64,000 nucleotides of DNA from Streptomyces sp. NBC_00234 (GCF_036195325.1 NZ_CP108101.1:5208001-5272000), one strand, 5' to 3'; shown: positions 50,976-60,245, counted from the stretch's first letter. Program-made: numbers and translations. Notes: generated by a model not told the origin, from the sequence alone.

Positions 50976-52097
50976 GTGACACTCACACGGGGAGCGAGAA
51001 TCACCGGCGCCGTCCTCTGTTCCGTGCTCGCCGTGATGGTCGCGGGCTGGGTCGTGAGGGACGTCGGGACGGCCGGTCGGCCACTCGATCTGCTGCGCTA
51101 CTGGGCGGGGTACGCCGACGCGCGCCCGGACACGCTGCCCGCGACCTCGCAGAGCGACCTCGTCCTGTTCGTCGTCTACGTCTTCGCCGCCTTCGCGGCC
51201 GTGCGCTCGTCGGTGGCCGCCTCGGCGCTCGTCACCACCGGCCTGGTCACGCTCCTGCTCCGGCTGCCCGCGGTCTGGAACATCGGGGCGTCCTGGACGG
51301 ACGGGCGGTACGCGGACGAGCTCCGCGCCAGGGCGCTGATCGGGACGTTCGTGGCCCTGGCGGCGGCCCTCGCCCTCGTCGTCACCGGAGCGGCGGGCCG
51401 CAGGCCGCCGGAGGACTTCTACGAGCCGCGGCCCACCAGGCCCGGTACGGGCGCCTCGGCCGTCGCCTTCCTGGCGCTGGGCGCGGCCGGTGCGGTGATG
51501 ATCGCCTGGGAGGTGCGTCAGCTGCTCACGTTCCCCTCCTCCGTCTACCCGGACTGGTTCGTCGGAGGGCCGAACACACGCATGGAGCTGACCGACGCCC
51601 CGCCCGGCTGGACCAACGCGACGATCGCCCTGCTCTGCCTGGTCGTGGCGGTCAGCGCGCTGGTCCACGCGGTCCACTCCCGGACCCTCGGCGTGATCGT
51701 GTCCGGATTCGTGCTGACGGCCGGGGCGCTCGGCATCGCCCGCGCCCTGCACCACCGGCTCCTGGAGCACTTCGGTGAGCTGGGGACCGAGCTCCAGCTC
51801 ACCCTGCTCTCCTGGTGCTTCCTGGCCGCCGCCGGGGCCACCGCGCTGATCGCCCTGGCCCGCAGGGGCTTCGAGGACGTCCCCGCCGGCCCGGACCGGG
51901 GCCGGGGCACGGGGTACGGCTACCCGTCGGGCGGCCCGGGCCCCGGCTACGGGTACCCGCCGGACGACGTCCCCGGGCAGGGGCCCGGCTACGGCTATCC
52001 GCAGGGCGGTGCCCCCGGACAGGGCCCCGGTTACGGCTATCCGCAGGGCGGCGGCTTCGGACCGCCGCCGCCCTCGTCCCGGCCGCCCGGCTGGTGA
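50976..52097 (+). CDS. Multi-pass membrane protein with C-terminal GYGYP repeats (unknown function)
   Basis: The protein of about 373 residues has some seven predicted membrane helices, for example around 8-28, 60-80, 85-105, 120-140, 165-185, 225-245 and 285-305. It has no recognised catalytic motif. The last 55 residues hold four GYGYP units with Pro/Gly/Gln spacers, a low-complexity cytosolic tail. GTG 50976 is chosen because GGAG lies 9 nt upstream and it opens just before the first helix. An ATG at 50892 would add 28 residues. It converges on the S9 peptidase gene with only 9 nt between the stops. No function is proposed. Confidence 0.75.
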   Translation: MTLTRGARITGAVLCSVLAVMVAGWVVRDVGTAGRPLDLLRYWAGYADARPDTLPATSQSDLVLFVVYVFAAFAAVRSSVAASALVTTGLVTLLLRLPAVWNIGASWTDGRYADELRARALIGTFVALAAALALVVTGAAGRRPPEDFYEPRPTRPGTGASAVAFLALGAAGAVMIAWEVRQLLTFPSSVYPDWFVGGPNTRMELTDAPPGWTNATIALLCLVVAVSALVHAVHSRTLGVIVSGFVLTAGALGIARALHHRLLEHFGELGTELQLTLLSWCFLAAAGATALIALARRGFEDVPAGPDRGRGTGYGYPSGGPGPGYGYPPDDVPGQGPGYGYPQGGAPGQGPGYGYPQGGGFGPPPPSSRPPGW

Positions 52098-52106
52098 AAG
52101 GCGGCC

Positions 52107-54233
52107 CTACGCGCCGGTCAGGCCCAGGGAGCGCCTGAGGAAGTCGACCTGGAGCAGCAGCAGATTCTCCGCGACCTGCTCCTGCGGGGTCATGTGCGTC
52201 ACCCCGCTCAGCGGGAGCACCTCGTGGGGCCGCCCCGCCGCGAGCAGCGCCGAGGACAGCCGCAGGGCGTGGGCGACCACCACGTTGTCGTCCGCGAGGC
52301 CGTGGACGATCATCAGCGGCCGTACCTGCCCGGCGGGCTCGGACAGCCCGTCGTCGGTCGTCAGGGCGTTGTGGGCGTACACCTCGGGATGCTGGGCGGG
52401 GTCGCCGAGATAGCGCTCGGTGTAGTGGGTGTCGTAGAGCCGCCAGTCGGTCACCGGGGCGCCGGCGACGGCCGCGTGGAAGACGTCCGGGCGGCGCAGC
52501 ACCGCGAGCGCCGCGAGGTAGCCGCCGTACGACCAGCCGCGGATCGCGACCTTGGAGAGGTCCAGCGGGAAGCGTTCGGCGAGCGCGTGCAGGGCCTCGA
52601 TCTGGTCGTCGAGGGTGAGGGGGAAGTCGTCCTTGATCGCCTTCTCCCAGCCGGGCGAGCGTCCCGGTGCGCCCCGGCCGTCCGCGACGACCACGGCGAA
52701 GCCCTGGTCCGCGAACCACTGGGAGGTGAGGTGGGCGTTGTGCGCGGCGACCACCCGGCGGCCGTGCGGCCCGCCGTACGGATCCATCAGTACCGGAAGC
52801 GGACCGTCCGACTCCTTATATCCCGTTGGGAGCAGCACAGCGCACGGAATCCGCCGTGCGCCCCCCTCGGTGAGCCGCACGTCCGCGGAGAGGACCGGCG
52901 TCTCCGCGTACGTCGTCACCGTGGCGGCCGGCTTGCCGTTCCGCAGCACCTGCGCGGACAGTCCGGGCCGGTCCGGGCAGGCCGAGACCAGCACGGTCAC
53001 CGCGCCCGAACGGACCGCCGTGTGCACACCCACCCCCTCGGAAATCCGTTCGATACCGAGCTCGTTCACCCGGTACACATGGCTCTGACCGGTCTCCGGA
53101 TCGGTCGCCTCCTCGCCCGCCGTCGCCGCGACCAGCACATCCGACTCCCCGATGTGCAGCACCGCCTGGATGTGCAACTGCGCCCCGGTCAGCGGCCGGT
53201 CGCCGACCGCGAGCACGCGCGCACCGCCCTCGTCGGCGATCCGCACGAGCCGCCCGTCGGGCGCCCACGCGGGCACCCCGGGAAACAGATCCAGCCACAC
53301 CGGGTCCTCGTCGACATGGACCGTGCGCGTCGTGCCGCTCTCCGTGTCGACGGCCAGATGGAGCTGACTGCGCTGGTCGCGGGCTTGTACGAGGAGCAGC
53401 GGAGCTCCCGCGGACGACCAGTGCACCTCGGCCAGATACGGAAAGCGCGCGCGGTCCCACACCACCTCGGTGCGGGCCCCGTCCAGATCCATGACGAAGA
53501 GCCGCACCTCCGCGTTGGGCGAGCCCGCCGCCGGGTACGCCGCCTCGGTGGGCTTGCGCTCGGGATGCGCGGGATCGGCGATCCACCAGCGCTGTACGGC
53601 GCTGTCGTCGACCCGGGCGACCAGCAGCCGGTCCGAGTCCGGCGACCACCAGAAGCCCCGCGAGCGCTGCATCTCCTCGGCCGCGACGAACTCCGCGAGA
53701 CCGTACGAGGTGTGCGCGTCCTCCGGCTCGGCGACCGCCCGGTCCCCGTCGCCCTCCGCCCCCACGACCCGCAGCGAACCCCGCGTGACATAGGCGATGT
53801 GCCGGCCGTCGGGGGAGGGGCGGGGGTCGATCACCGGACCGGGCACCGGCAGCGCCCGCGCCGTCCCGGCCCGCAGCTCGGCCACGTACACCTTCCCGGA
53901 GAGCGCGAACGCCGCCAACTCGGCCGCCCCGTCCACCGCGTAGCCGACGATGCCCGCCGAGCCCTCCCGGCTGCGCTCGCGGCGGGCCCGCTCCTGCGGT
54001 GAGAGCCGCTCCGCCGAACCGCCCAGCAGGGCCCCGGGATCGGCGGCGATCCGCTCCTCGCCGGTCGAGGGGTCCAGCACCCAGAGCCGGTTCGTCCGGT
54101 CGGTGCCGGAGGCCGAGCGCAGGAAGATCACCCGCGTCCCGTCCGGTGAGACGGTGAATGCGCGGGGGGCGCCAAGAGTGAAGCGCTGAGTCCGTGCGTA
54201 CTGGCGGGGAAAGGACAGCTTCTGCGAGGTCAT
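52107..54233 (-). CDS. S9-family prolyl oligopeptidase/dipeptidyl peptidase IV-like peptidase
   Basis: The 708-residue protein has an N-terminal beta-propeller (about 20-450, DPPIV_N-like, with FLRSASGTDRTNRLWVLD and WWSPDSDRLL). A C-terminal alpha/beta-hydrolase domain follows, with nucleophile Ser in RGWSYGG, Asp in HGLADDN and His in SGVTHMTP. It probably releases dipeptides or short oligopeptides in the cytosol, as no signal peptide is seen. This suits its position next to two peptide importers. ATG 54233 starts at the domain boundary, but a clear ribosome binding site is missing. It is divergent from a small membrane protein. Confidence 0.9.
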   Translation of the reverse strand: MTSQKLSFPRQYARTQRFTLGAPRAFTVSPDGTRVIFLRSASGTDRTNRLWVLDPSTGEERIAADPGALLGGSAERLSPQERARRERSREGSAGIVGYAVDGAAELAAFALSGKVYVAELRAGTARALPVPGPVIDPRPSPDGRHIAYVTRGSLRVVGAEGDGDRAVAEPEDAHTSYGLAEFVAAEEMQRSRGFWWSPDSDRLLVARVDDSAVQRWWIADPAHPERKPTEAAYPAAGSPNAEVRLFVMDLDGARTEVVWDRARFPYLAEVHWSSAGAPLLLVQARDQRSQLHLAVDTESGTTRTVHVDEDPVWLDLFPGVPAWAPDGRLVRIADEGGARVLAVGDRPLTGAQLHIQAVLHIGESDVLVAATAGEEATDPETGQSHVYRVNELGIERISEGVGVHTAVRSGAVTVLVSACPDRPGLSAQVLRNGKPAATVTTYAETPVLSADVRLTEGGARRIPCAVLLPTGYKESDGPLPVLMDPYGGPHGRRVVAAHNAHLTSQWFADQGFAVVVADGRGAPGRSPGWEKAIKDDFPLTLDDQIEALHALAERFPLDLSKVAIRGWSYGGYLAALAVLRRPDVFHAAVAGAPVTDWRLYDTHYTERYLGDPAQHPEVYAHNALTTDDGLSEPAGQVRPLMIVHGLADDNVVVAHALRLSSALLAAGRPHEVLPLSGVTHMTPQEQVAENLLLLQVDFLRRSLGLTGA

Positions 54234-54411
54234 GGCCACGAACTTAGAGGGTCGGACCCCTCTCGGCGCGGGTCCCGTGCGCCCCTCGTGCTGCTGTGCC
54301 CCGAACAATGCGTTGGCACGGATAGTTATGATCCGTAGCGCTCGGTGGGTAAGAACCCGCTGGCTCCATGTGTGCTGCCCGTCCCGACCGTACTGATGGA
54401 GGTGAACCGCC

Positions 54412-54606
54412 GTGGCACTCTCGATTTCGGCGGTGGTGCTGCTGGCGATCGTCGTCTTCCTGCTGATCCGGAAATCCGGACTGAAGGGCGGACATGCGGT
54501 GGTCTGCATGTTGCTCGGGTTCTATCTCGCCAGCTCGTCGATCGCCCCCACCATCTCGGAGGTGACCTCGAACGTGGCAGGCATGATCGGGGGCATCAAG
54601 TTCTGA
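54412..54606 (+). CDS. Small conserved membrane protein
   Basis: This is a 64-residue protein. Residues about 2-20 (ALSISAVVLLAIVVFLLI) form one membrane helix, followed by a basic RKSGLKGGHA turn and a second hydrophobic segment (VVCMLLGFYLASSSIA). It ends with a Gly-rich NVAGMIGGIKF. GTG 54412 has GGAGGTG 6 nt upstream, so it is surely translated. It is conserved-looking among streptomycetes (there is a similar small gene upstream of mshB in S. coelicolor, as I recall), but its role is unknown. It could assist an envelope complex. Confidence 0.75.
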   Translation: MALSISAVVLLAIVVFLLIRKSGLKGGHAVVCMLLGFYLASSSIAPTISEVTSNVAGMIGGIKF

Positions 54607-54657
54607 CGTGTGGGGCGGTCGGTCCCCGGAGCCCCGGCGGCTCGTAGGGTGGTCCCC

Positions 54658-55575
54658 ATGAAGGACCTTCCCGCCCGCCGTCTGCTCCTGGTGCACGCGC
54701 ACCCCGACGACGAGTCGATCAACAACGGCGCCACCATGGCCAGGTACGCGGCCGAGGGCGCCCACGTCACCCTGGTGACGTGCACACTCGGCGAGGAGGG
54801 CGAGGTCATCCCGCCGGAGCTCGCTCACCTCGCCGCCGACCGGGACGACACCCTGGGCACCCACCGCATCGGTGAACTCACCGCCGCGATGCGGGAGCTC
54901 GGGGTCACCGACCACCGCTTCCTGGGCGGCCCCGGCCGGTACCGCGACTCCGGGATGATGGGCACCGAACAGAACCGCCGCCCGGGCGCGTTCTGGGCCG
55001 CGCCCGTGGACGAGGCCGCCGGGCATCTCGTCGAGGTGATCCGCTCGGTGCGCCCCCAGGTCCTCGTCACGTACGACCCCGACGGCGGCTACGGGCACCC
55101 CGATCACATCCAGGCCCACCGCGTGGCGACGCGCGCCGCCGAGCTGGCCGCCGACCCCGCGTACCGCCCGTCCTCCGGAGCCCCGCACGCGATCGCGAAG
55201 ATCTACTGGAACCGCGTGCCGCGCCCCGTCGTGGAAGAGGGATTCGCCCGGCTGCGGGCCGACGCACCGGGCATCTTCCCTGGAATCGCCGCGGTCGACG
55301 ACGTGCCGGGCGTGGTCGACGAGGCGCTGGTCACCACCGAGATCGAGGGTGCGGAATTCGCCGGAGCGAAGACCGCCGCGATGCGGGCGCACGCCACCCA
55401 GGTCGCCGTGGACGGCCCCTTCTTCGCCCTGTCGAACGACCTCGGGCAGCCCGTCTTCACCACCGAGTACTACCAGTTGGTCCACGGCACCCCGGAGCGC
55501 GGCGAGGGCGTTCGCGAGAGCGACCTCTTCGCCGGAGTGCCGGACCCGACAGGCACACCGGGAGCACCGGAATGA
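54658..55575 (+). CDS. mshB: N-acetyl-1-D-myo-inositol-2-amino-2-deoxy-alpha-D-glucopyranoside deacetylase (mycothiol synthesis)
   Basis: The 305-residue zinc-dependent deacetylase of the PIG-L/LmbE family has the metal-binding motifs HAHPDDE (near residue 15) and GHPDH (near 145). It has the full-length MshB form, with CTLGEEGEV and RPGAFWAAP blocks. It removes the acetyl group from GlcNAc-inositol in mycothiol synthesis, the low-molecular-weight thiol of actinomycetes. ATG 54658 is preceded by AGGGTGG. GTG 54610 would add 16 residues. Its stop overlaps the next gene by 4 nt (ATGA). PIG-L relatives can also deacetylate other sugars, but the length and neighbours favour MshB. Confidence 0.9.
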   Translation: MKDLPARRLLLVHAHPDDESINNGATMARYAAEGAHVTLVTCTLGEEGEVIPPELAHLAADRDDTLGTHRIGELTAAMRELGVTDHRFLGGPGRYRDSGMMGTEQNRRPGAFWAAPVDEAAGHLVEVIRSVRPQVLVTYDPDGGYGHPDHIQAHRVATRAAELAADPAYRPSSGAPHAIAKIYWNRVPRPVVEEGFARLRADAPGIFPGIAAVDDVPGVVDEALVTTEIEGAEFAGAKTAAMRAHATQVAVDGPFFALSNDLGQPVFTTEYYQLVHGTPERGEGVRESDLFAGVPDPTGTPGAPE

Positions 55576-56030
55576 ACAGCAGGCGCCCACGGGCCTCCTC
55601 GAAGGCCCCGCGCACCAACGCACCGCCCAGGAGCCCCGAACCCACCGGCCTGGCGGCCCCGCTGAACCCCGCCCGGATCGGCGTCTACGTCGGCCTCGCG
55701 GTCCTCGGCGCACTCGTCGCCCTCGCGGGCACACTCGTCCAAGCCGCCTGGTTCCCGGGCGGCTTGCTCATCGCGCTCGCCTCCTGCGCCGGACTCTTCT
55801 ACGGCGGCCGGGTGCTGGTGGGCACCCAGCTCGGCGCGCTGGCCCCGGCCGCGGGCTGGCTCGTCGCGGTGGTGCTCCTGCTCAGTGGCCGCCCCGAAGG
55901 CGACTACGTCTTCGGCGACGAACTCGGCCTGGCCCTTTTCATGCTCGGCGGGATGGCTCTCGCTGTGATGTGCGCCACCACGTCCCGGCTGCCACAATCG
56001 GCCACCAACAGCGGCCGACCTGGCACCTGA
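55572..56030 (+). CDS. Small multi-pass membrane protein (DUF6113-like) coupled to mshB
   Basis: The 152-residue protein has a basic, Pro-rich N-terminal tail of about 30 residues and four predicted hydrophobic segments (about 38-58, 65-85, 92-112 and 120-142). ATG 55572 overlaps the mshB stop by 4 nt, so the two are translationally coupled. No motif suggests a function. The link with mycothiol synthesis is only positional. It is followed by 176 nt of non-coding DNA before the PG_binding_4-type protein. Confidence 0.78.
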   Translation: MNSRRPRASSKAPRTNAPPRSPEPTGLAAPLNPARIGVYVGLAVLGALVALAGTLVQAAWFPGGLLIALASCAGLFYGGRVLVGTQLGALAPAAGWLVAVVLLLSGRPEGDYVFGDELGLALFMLGGMALAVMCATTSRLPQSATNSGRPGT

Positions 56031-56206
56031 TGTGCCACGTCCGCTCCCGGAATGCCCCCCCGCAGGTGTGATGCCGGAGTGGAGGTTTCACCCGGTGGCG
56101 GAGTGTCTCTCGGCGGCGGCCAGTATGGTGGTGCGCGCGCCGAGCCGTCCCCTGGCCTGCGGCATGGGGGAAGTACGGGCGGCGGAGCCAATCGGGAGAA
56201 CCTGCT

Positions 56207-58246
56207 TTGAGTCGTGAAACTGACAGTTCGTCCTCCGGGCCCCAGGGGCGCGGTGGAGCCGCGTATCCGTCGGGCACGCCGCCGTACGGATCCCGCCAGT
56301 ATCCGTCGCTCCACCCGTCGCAGGACGGTCCGGAGGCGACTCCGGAGCCTGCGGAGCCGCCCCGGCCCGAGGAACCCAGAACCGAGACGACGCTGACGAC
56401 GCGCATCCGGATCAACATCCCCGGGTCGCGCCCCATCCCGCCGGTCGTGATGCGTACGCCGATGGCTGACGGAGACACGTCCGGCGGACGTCCGGACGCC
56501 GAGCGCACGGGCAGCACGCCGCGCCCCGGCGCGGCCACCCCGTCCGCCTCCGCGAACGGCGCCGGGAGCGGACCCGGCCCCGACGGACGGGACGGCGGCC
56601 CCGCCGACGAACCGCCCGCGGACAAGCCGGCCAAGGAGAAGAGCGGAAGCGACTGGTTCGCCCCGCGCAAGGCGCCGACGACCACCTCGGTCGCCGGCTC
56701 CTCCGGCGCACCCGCGGACGGCCCAGGCCGGACGCCCGCACCGGCCCCGACGCCGCCCCGCGCCGACCTGCCGTACTTCTCGGACGCCCCGCAGCGCCCC
56801 GGCGACCAGGGCGCGCCCCGCCCCGGCGGCAGCGCTCTCGACGGGCTCGGCGCCGAGGCGCCGGGCGGTCCGAGGGACACGCCGAACCTCGGTGTGCGTA
56901 CGCCGGGTCCGGCAGGGCCCACGACCGGTCCCGTCACCGGCGGCTCGTCCCTCACACCGAACCTCGACGGAGTCCACGGCCTGGGCCCCGGCGGTCCGGC
57001 GGGCGCCCGCTCGGCGTTCCCGCCCGGCCCCGGTGGCGTACCGCCGCGGATGTCCGACGACACGGCGATCCTGACGCCGCAGGCACCGGCCCCCGAGCCG
57101 GGGCCCGGTGGCCACGTCTCCGGTGACACGCTGACCAGCGGCATCCCCGTCGTTCCGACGGACGCCCGCTCCCCGTTCGCGCCCGGCCCCGGTGGGCCGG
57201 GAGGCGCACGGACCGACGCGGCGATGGGCAGCGGGCCCGGCGTTCCGTCGCCCGCCCCCGCGCCCCGTCCCGTGCCGAAGGCCGCCGCACCCGCGAAGAA
57301 GGGCCGCTCCAAGCTGGTCCTGCTCGGCGCGGGCGTCGTCGTCCTGGCCGGTGTCGCCTACGGCGCCGGTCTGCTGCTGAACCACTCCGAGGTGCCCAAG
57401 GGCACCACCGTCCTCGGCGTCGACATCGGCGGCGGGACGAAGGAGGAAGCGGTCGGCAAACTGGAAGCGGCGCTGGGCGAGCGGGCCACGGCCCCCCTCC
57501 AGCTGTCCGTGGACGGCAAGACGGAGAAGCTCGTCCCGCAGAAGGCCGGACTCACCCTGGACAGCCAGGAGACAGTCCGAGAGGCGGCGGGCAGCGACTA
57601 CAACCCGGTCTCGGTGATCGGTTCCCTCTTCGGCGGAGAGCGCCCGGCCGACCCGGTGATCCCCGTCGACGAGGAGAAACTCGGAGTCGCGCTGACCGAC
57701 CTGGCGGGCATCTCGGGTACGGCGCACGACGGCACGATCAAGTTCGAGCCGAACAAGGCCATCGCGGTCCCGGGCCGCACGGGCAAGGCGCTGGACGTCA
57801 ACCAGTCGCTGATCTCGGTACGCGACGCCTACCGCGCGCAGGTGCAGACCGGCACGTCGAGCGTCGTCGAGCTGCCCGTCACGAGCCGCGAACCGAGCAT
57901 CACCCAGGCCGAACTGGACCGGGCGATGAACGAGTTCGCCAAGCCCGCGATGTCCGGCCTCATCACCATCCAGGCCGGACCGAAGGAGATCGACTTCGGC
58001 CCGGCGCGGTCCCTGCCGCAGATCCTGTCGATGAAGGCGATCGACGGCCGGCTCGTCGACTACTACGACAAGAAGGCGATCGACACCCTGCTCGACGGCG
58101 TGTTCGACGGCGTCATGGCGGTCAAGGGCGACGGAAAGAAGCACCAGGTCAGCGCGGACGACGTGGCGCAGGCCATGAAGACCGCCCTGGTCGGCAAGAC
58201 AGCAGCGGAGCGGACCGTCAGGATCGACCTGACCGGCAGCGGCTGA
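56207..58246 (+). CDS. Membrane-anchored peptidoglycan-binding-type protein (PG_binding_4/VanW-like) with long Pro/Gly N-terminus
   Basis: The 679-residue protein has a disordered, Pro/Gly-rich N-terminal region of about 360 residues, then one membrane helix (KLVLLGAGVVVLAGVAYGAGL). The extracytoplasmic C-terminal half has VLGVDIGGGTKEEAVGKLEA and GKTEKLVPQKAGL, typical of PG_binding_4 repeats found with VanW and L,D-transpeptidases. It probably sits in the membrane and contacts the wall or its precursors. No catalytic Cys motif (HxnSHGC) is visible, so it is not a transpeptidase. The TTG start at 56207 has GGGAGAA 5 nt upstream. A perfect 18-bp hairpin terminator follows. Confidence 0.82.
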   Translation: MSRETDSSSSGPQGRGGAAYPSGTPPYGSRQYPSLHPSQDGPEATPEPAEPPRPEEPRTETTLTTRIRINIPGSRPIPPVVMRTPMADGDTSGGRPDAERTGSTPRPGAATPSASANGAGSGPGPDGRDGGPADEPPADKPAKEKSGSDWFAPRKAPTTTSVAGSSGAPADGPGRTPAPAPTPPRADLPYFSDAPQRPGDQGAPRPGGSALDGLGAEAPGGPRDTPNLGVRTPGPAGPTTGPVTGGSSLTPNLDGVHGLGPGGPAGARSAFPPGPGGVPPRMSDDTAILTPQAPAPEPGPGGHVSGDTLTSGIPVVPTDARSPFAPGPGGPGGARTDAAMGSGPGVPSPAPAPRPVPKAAAPAKKGRSKLVLLGAGVVVLAGVAYGAGLLLNHSEVPKGTTVLGVDIGGGTKEEAVGKLEAALGERATAPLQLSVDGKTEKLVPQKAGLTLDSQETVREAAGSDYNPVSVIGSLFGGERPADPVIPVDEEKLGVALTDLAGISGTAHDGTIKFEPNKAIAVPGRTGKALDVNQSLISVRDAYRAQVQTGTSSVVELPVTSREPSITQAELDRAMNEFAKPAMSGLITIQAGPKEIDFGPARSLPQILSMKAIDGRLVDYYDKKAIDTLLDGVFDGVMAVKGDGKKHQVSADDVAQAMKTALVGKTAAERTVRIDLTGSG

Positions 58247-58265
58247 CCCGCCCTGTCGCGCCCGC

Positions 58266-58305
58266 GACGACGCCCCCGGCCGGACTTCCGGCCGGGGGCG
58301 TCGTC
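58266..58305 (+). terminator. Perfect 18-bp hairpin terminator
   Basis: GACGACGCCCCCGGCCGG (58266-58283) pairs perfectly with its complement at 58288-58305 around the loop ACTT. It lies 20 nt after the stop at 58246. Confidence 0.85.
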
Positions 58306-58357
58306 ATGCCACGGATGTGACACCCTTCCTGGTCCCGTACCCCGAGGAGGAGGACCC

Positions 58358-58795
58358 GTGCCGACCAAGTGGAGCCTGACGGTCGACTGCGCCCGCCCGG
58401 GCGAGCTGGCGAAGTTCTGGGCGCTCGCCCTGGGCTACGTAGAGAAGCCCCCGCCGGCCGGTTTCGCCGACTGGAACGCGTGGCTCGCCCACCACGGCAT
58501 TCCGGAGGAGGAGTGGGACGACGGTGCCTACCTGTCCGACCCGGACGGCGTCGGGCCCGGCATCTCCTTCCTGAAGGTGCCGGAAGCGAAGGTGGTGAAG
58601 AACCGCATGCACCTGGACGTGCAGGCCGGAGGGGGCCGCGAGACGCCGTGGGAGGTGCGGTGGCCGCGGGTGCTCGCGACGGTCGAGCGGCTGACGGCCG
58701 CCGGGGCGACGGTGATCCGCGAGCACGAGATGCAGGGCAGGCCCGACCACGTGGAGATGGCGGACCCGGAGGGTCACGAGTTCTGCGTGGTCTGA
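58358..58795 (+). CDS. VOC-family (glyoxalase/dioxygenase fold) protein
   Basis: The 145-residue protein starts with WSLTVDCARPGELAKFWALALGY, the first beta-alpha unit of the VOC fold. It ends with GRPDHVEMADPEGHEFCVV, which is typical of small glyoxalase-like proteins (Glyoxalase_6 type). One VOC module would pair as a homodimer. The metal ligands are not fully conserved, so the reaction is unknown. GTG 58358 has a very strong GAGGAGGAGG site. It converges on and overlaps by 22 nt the ICL/PEP-mutase family gene on the other strand. Confidence 0.85.
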   Translation: MPTKWSLTVDCARPGELAKFWALALGYVEKPPPAGFADWNAWLAHHGIPEEEWDDGAYLSDPDGVGPGISFLKVPEAKVVKNRMHLDVQAGGGRETPWEVRWPRVLATVERLTAAGATVIREHEMQGRPDHVEMADPEGHEFCVV

Positions 58796-59649
58796 TCCGT
58801 GTCCCTCAGCGCCCCGTCCCGGCCGGCCAGGAGCGCGTTCAGCTCCTGATAGGCGAGCGGCTCGCCGAGCGCGGCGTACGTGCCGGTGGCGAACAGCTCC
58901 CGGGCCGCCCGGCGGGCCACCGCGTAGGCGGCCTCGGCCACGGCCGAGCCGAGACTCACCCGGGCCGCACCGAGCCTGCCGAGCTCGGCCACGGAGGGCG
59001 CTCCCGGGCCGGCCAGCACGTTGAGCGGGACGGAGACCCGCTCCGCCAGCACGGCCACCTCGGCGGGGTCCAGGAGGCCGGGGACGAAGATCCCGTCGGC
59101 CCCGGCGTCGGCGTAGGCAGCCGCGCGCTCCAGCGTCCGCCCGAGCCGGCCGGCGGGGTCGCCGTCCGGACGGAGGCAGGTGTCGATCCGCGCGTTGACG
59201 AACAGCGCGATCCCCGCCGCGTCCGCTGCGGCCCGGGCCGCGGCGAGGTACGCGGCCTGCTCCTTCACGGGGCGCAGCGTGCCGGGCCTGTCATGTGCGG
59301 CGTCCTCGATGTTGACGCCCACCGCGCCGGCGTCCAGGACACCTCTGACCGTCTCCGCGACCGCGTCCGGGCCGTCGGCGTAACCGCTCTCGATGTCGGC
59401 GGTGACCGGGACGCGGACCGCGGCGGTCACCCGGGCGATGTGTTCGAGGGCCCGGCGCCTCGACAGCCGGCCGCCGTCCGCCACCCCCAGGCTCCAGGAC
59501 GCCCCCGCGCTGGTGGTGGCGACCGCGAGCGCACCGGCGTCCTCGGCGATGCGGGCACTGGCGGCGTCCCACGCGTTGGCGAGGGCGAGCGGAGCGGTTC
59601 CGTGGTGCAGGGCGTGGAAGGCCAGAGCCTTGTCGCGCAGTTCGTTCAT
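58774..59649 (-). CDS. Isocitrate lyase/PEP mutase superfamily protein
   Basis: The 291-residue TIM-barrel protein has ALANAWDAASARIAEDAGA, TADIESGYADG with Asp as metal ligand, and VGVNIEDAAHDRPG, which is the usual PEPM/ICL active-site strand. FVNARIDTCL and LNVLAGPGAPSVAELG follow. Such proteins include 2-methylisocitrate lyase, phosphonopyruvate hydrolase and oxaloacetate decarboxylase. The loop that defines true isocitrate lyases (KKCGH) is absent, so it belongs to the generic PEP mutase/decarboxylase branch. The ATG at 59649 opens at the conserved N-terminus. Its 3' end overlaps the VOC gene. Confidence 0.85.
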   Translation of the reverse strand: MNELRDKALAFHALHHGTAPLALANAWDAASARIAEDAGALAVATTSAGASWSLGVADGGRLSRRRALEHIARVTAAVRVPVTADIESGYADGPDAVAETVRGVLDAGAVGVNIEDAAHDRPGTLRPVKEQAAYLAAARAAADAAGIALFVNARIDTCLRPDGDPAGRLGRTLERAAAYADAGADGIFVPGLLDPAEVAVLAERVSVPLNVLAGPGAPSVAELGRLGAARVSLGSAVAEAAYAVARRAARELFATGTYAALGEPLAYQELNALLAGRDGALRDTDQTTQNS

Positions 59650-59734
59650 GAGGCAACTTCACCAGCCGGGAGCGGTTCCGTCCGGCGGATTTCCGACATG
59701 GCCGTCGCGTAGGGCGGGTGTGGTGCGGCGTCGG

Positions 59735-60193
59735 CTACCGCGTCGTGGAGGCGTAGGCGAGGAGCCCGACGACGCCGACCACGCAGACGATGACGACCCA
59801 GGAGGTGAAGCTCGTGTGTCTCCCCTTCACCTTCCTCGGCCCGCTGCCCTTGCTCCCTCTCCGGCCCTGCCCTGCGGACTGGGCCCGCACGGGTCCGCTC
59901 GGCCCGGCGGCGGCGTCTGCCAGCAACCGGCGGCAGGCCGCCGCCAGTTCGCTCGTTCCGGCCGAGAGGCTCACGATCTGCTCCGAGCGCGCCGGTGCGG
60001 TGGTGCCGCCTTCGAGGATGCGGCCGACCCGGACCAGGGCCTCGTTCCGGCGCCCGGTCGGGGTGAGGCTGATCCAGCGCTGGATGTGCTCCCCGCGGAT
60101 GACGAAGCCTCCGCCCCGCTCCCGGTACACGGTGTGCTCCCGCCACAGGACATTGGCCAACTCCGTGGCCGTCTCCCTGAGTTGCGTATCCAC
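59735..60193 (-). CDS. Hypothetical protein with C-terminal membrane helix
   Basis: The 152-residue protein has a soluble N-terminal domain of about 85 residues with a helix-rich start (QLRETATELANVLW) and HIQRWISLTPTGRRNEALVR. A Ser/Gly/Lys/Arg-rich linker and one C-terminal membrane helix (WVVIVCVVGVVGLLAYA) follow, as in a tail-anchored protein. No motif gives a function. ATG 60193 is supported by the purine-rich GGAGGGGGAGG upstream. It is divergent from the MBL hydrolase, with a perfect short palindrome between them. Confidence 0.7.
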   Translation of the reverse strand: MDTQLRETATELANVLWREHTVYRERGGGFVIRGEHIQRWISLTPTGRRNEALVRVGRILEGGTTAPARSEQIVSLSAGTSELAAACRRLLADAAAGPSGPVRAQSAGQGRRGSKGSGPRKVKGRHTSFTSWVVIVCVVGVVGLLAYASTTR

Positions 60194-60231
60194 GCCCTCC
60201 CCCTCCGCAGTACCCAGAATCGAACAAGCAC

Positions 60232-60245
60232 ATGACTTTAGTCAT
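60232..60245. promoter_or_regulatory. Palindrome in the divergent promoter region
   Basis: ATGACT (60232-60237) and AGTCAT (60240-60245) form a perfect 6-bp inverted repeat with a TT centre, and it extends imperfectly to CACATGACT/AGTCATATG. It lies between two divergent starts (60193 and 60322) and so is a plausible operator. No regulator gene is adjacent. Confidence 0.45.
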
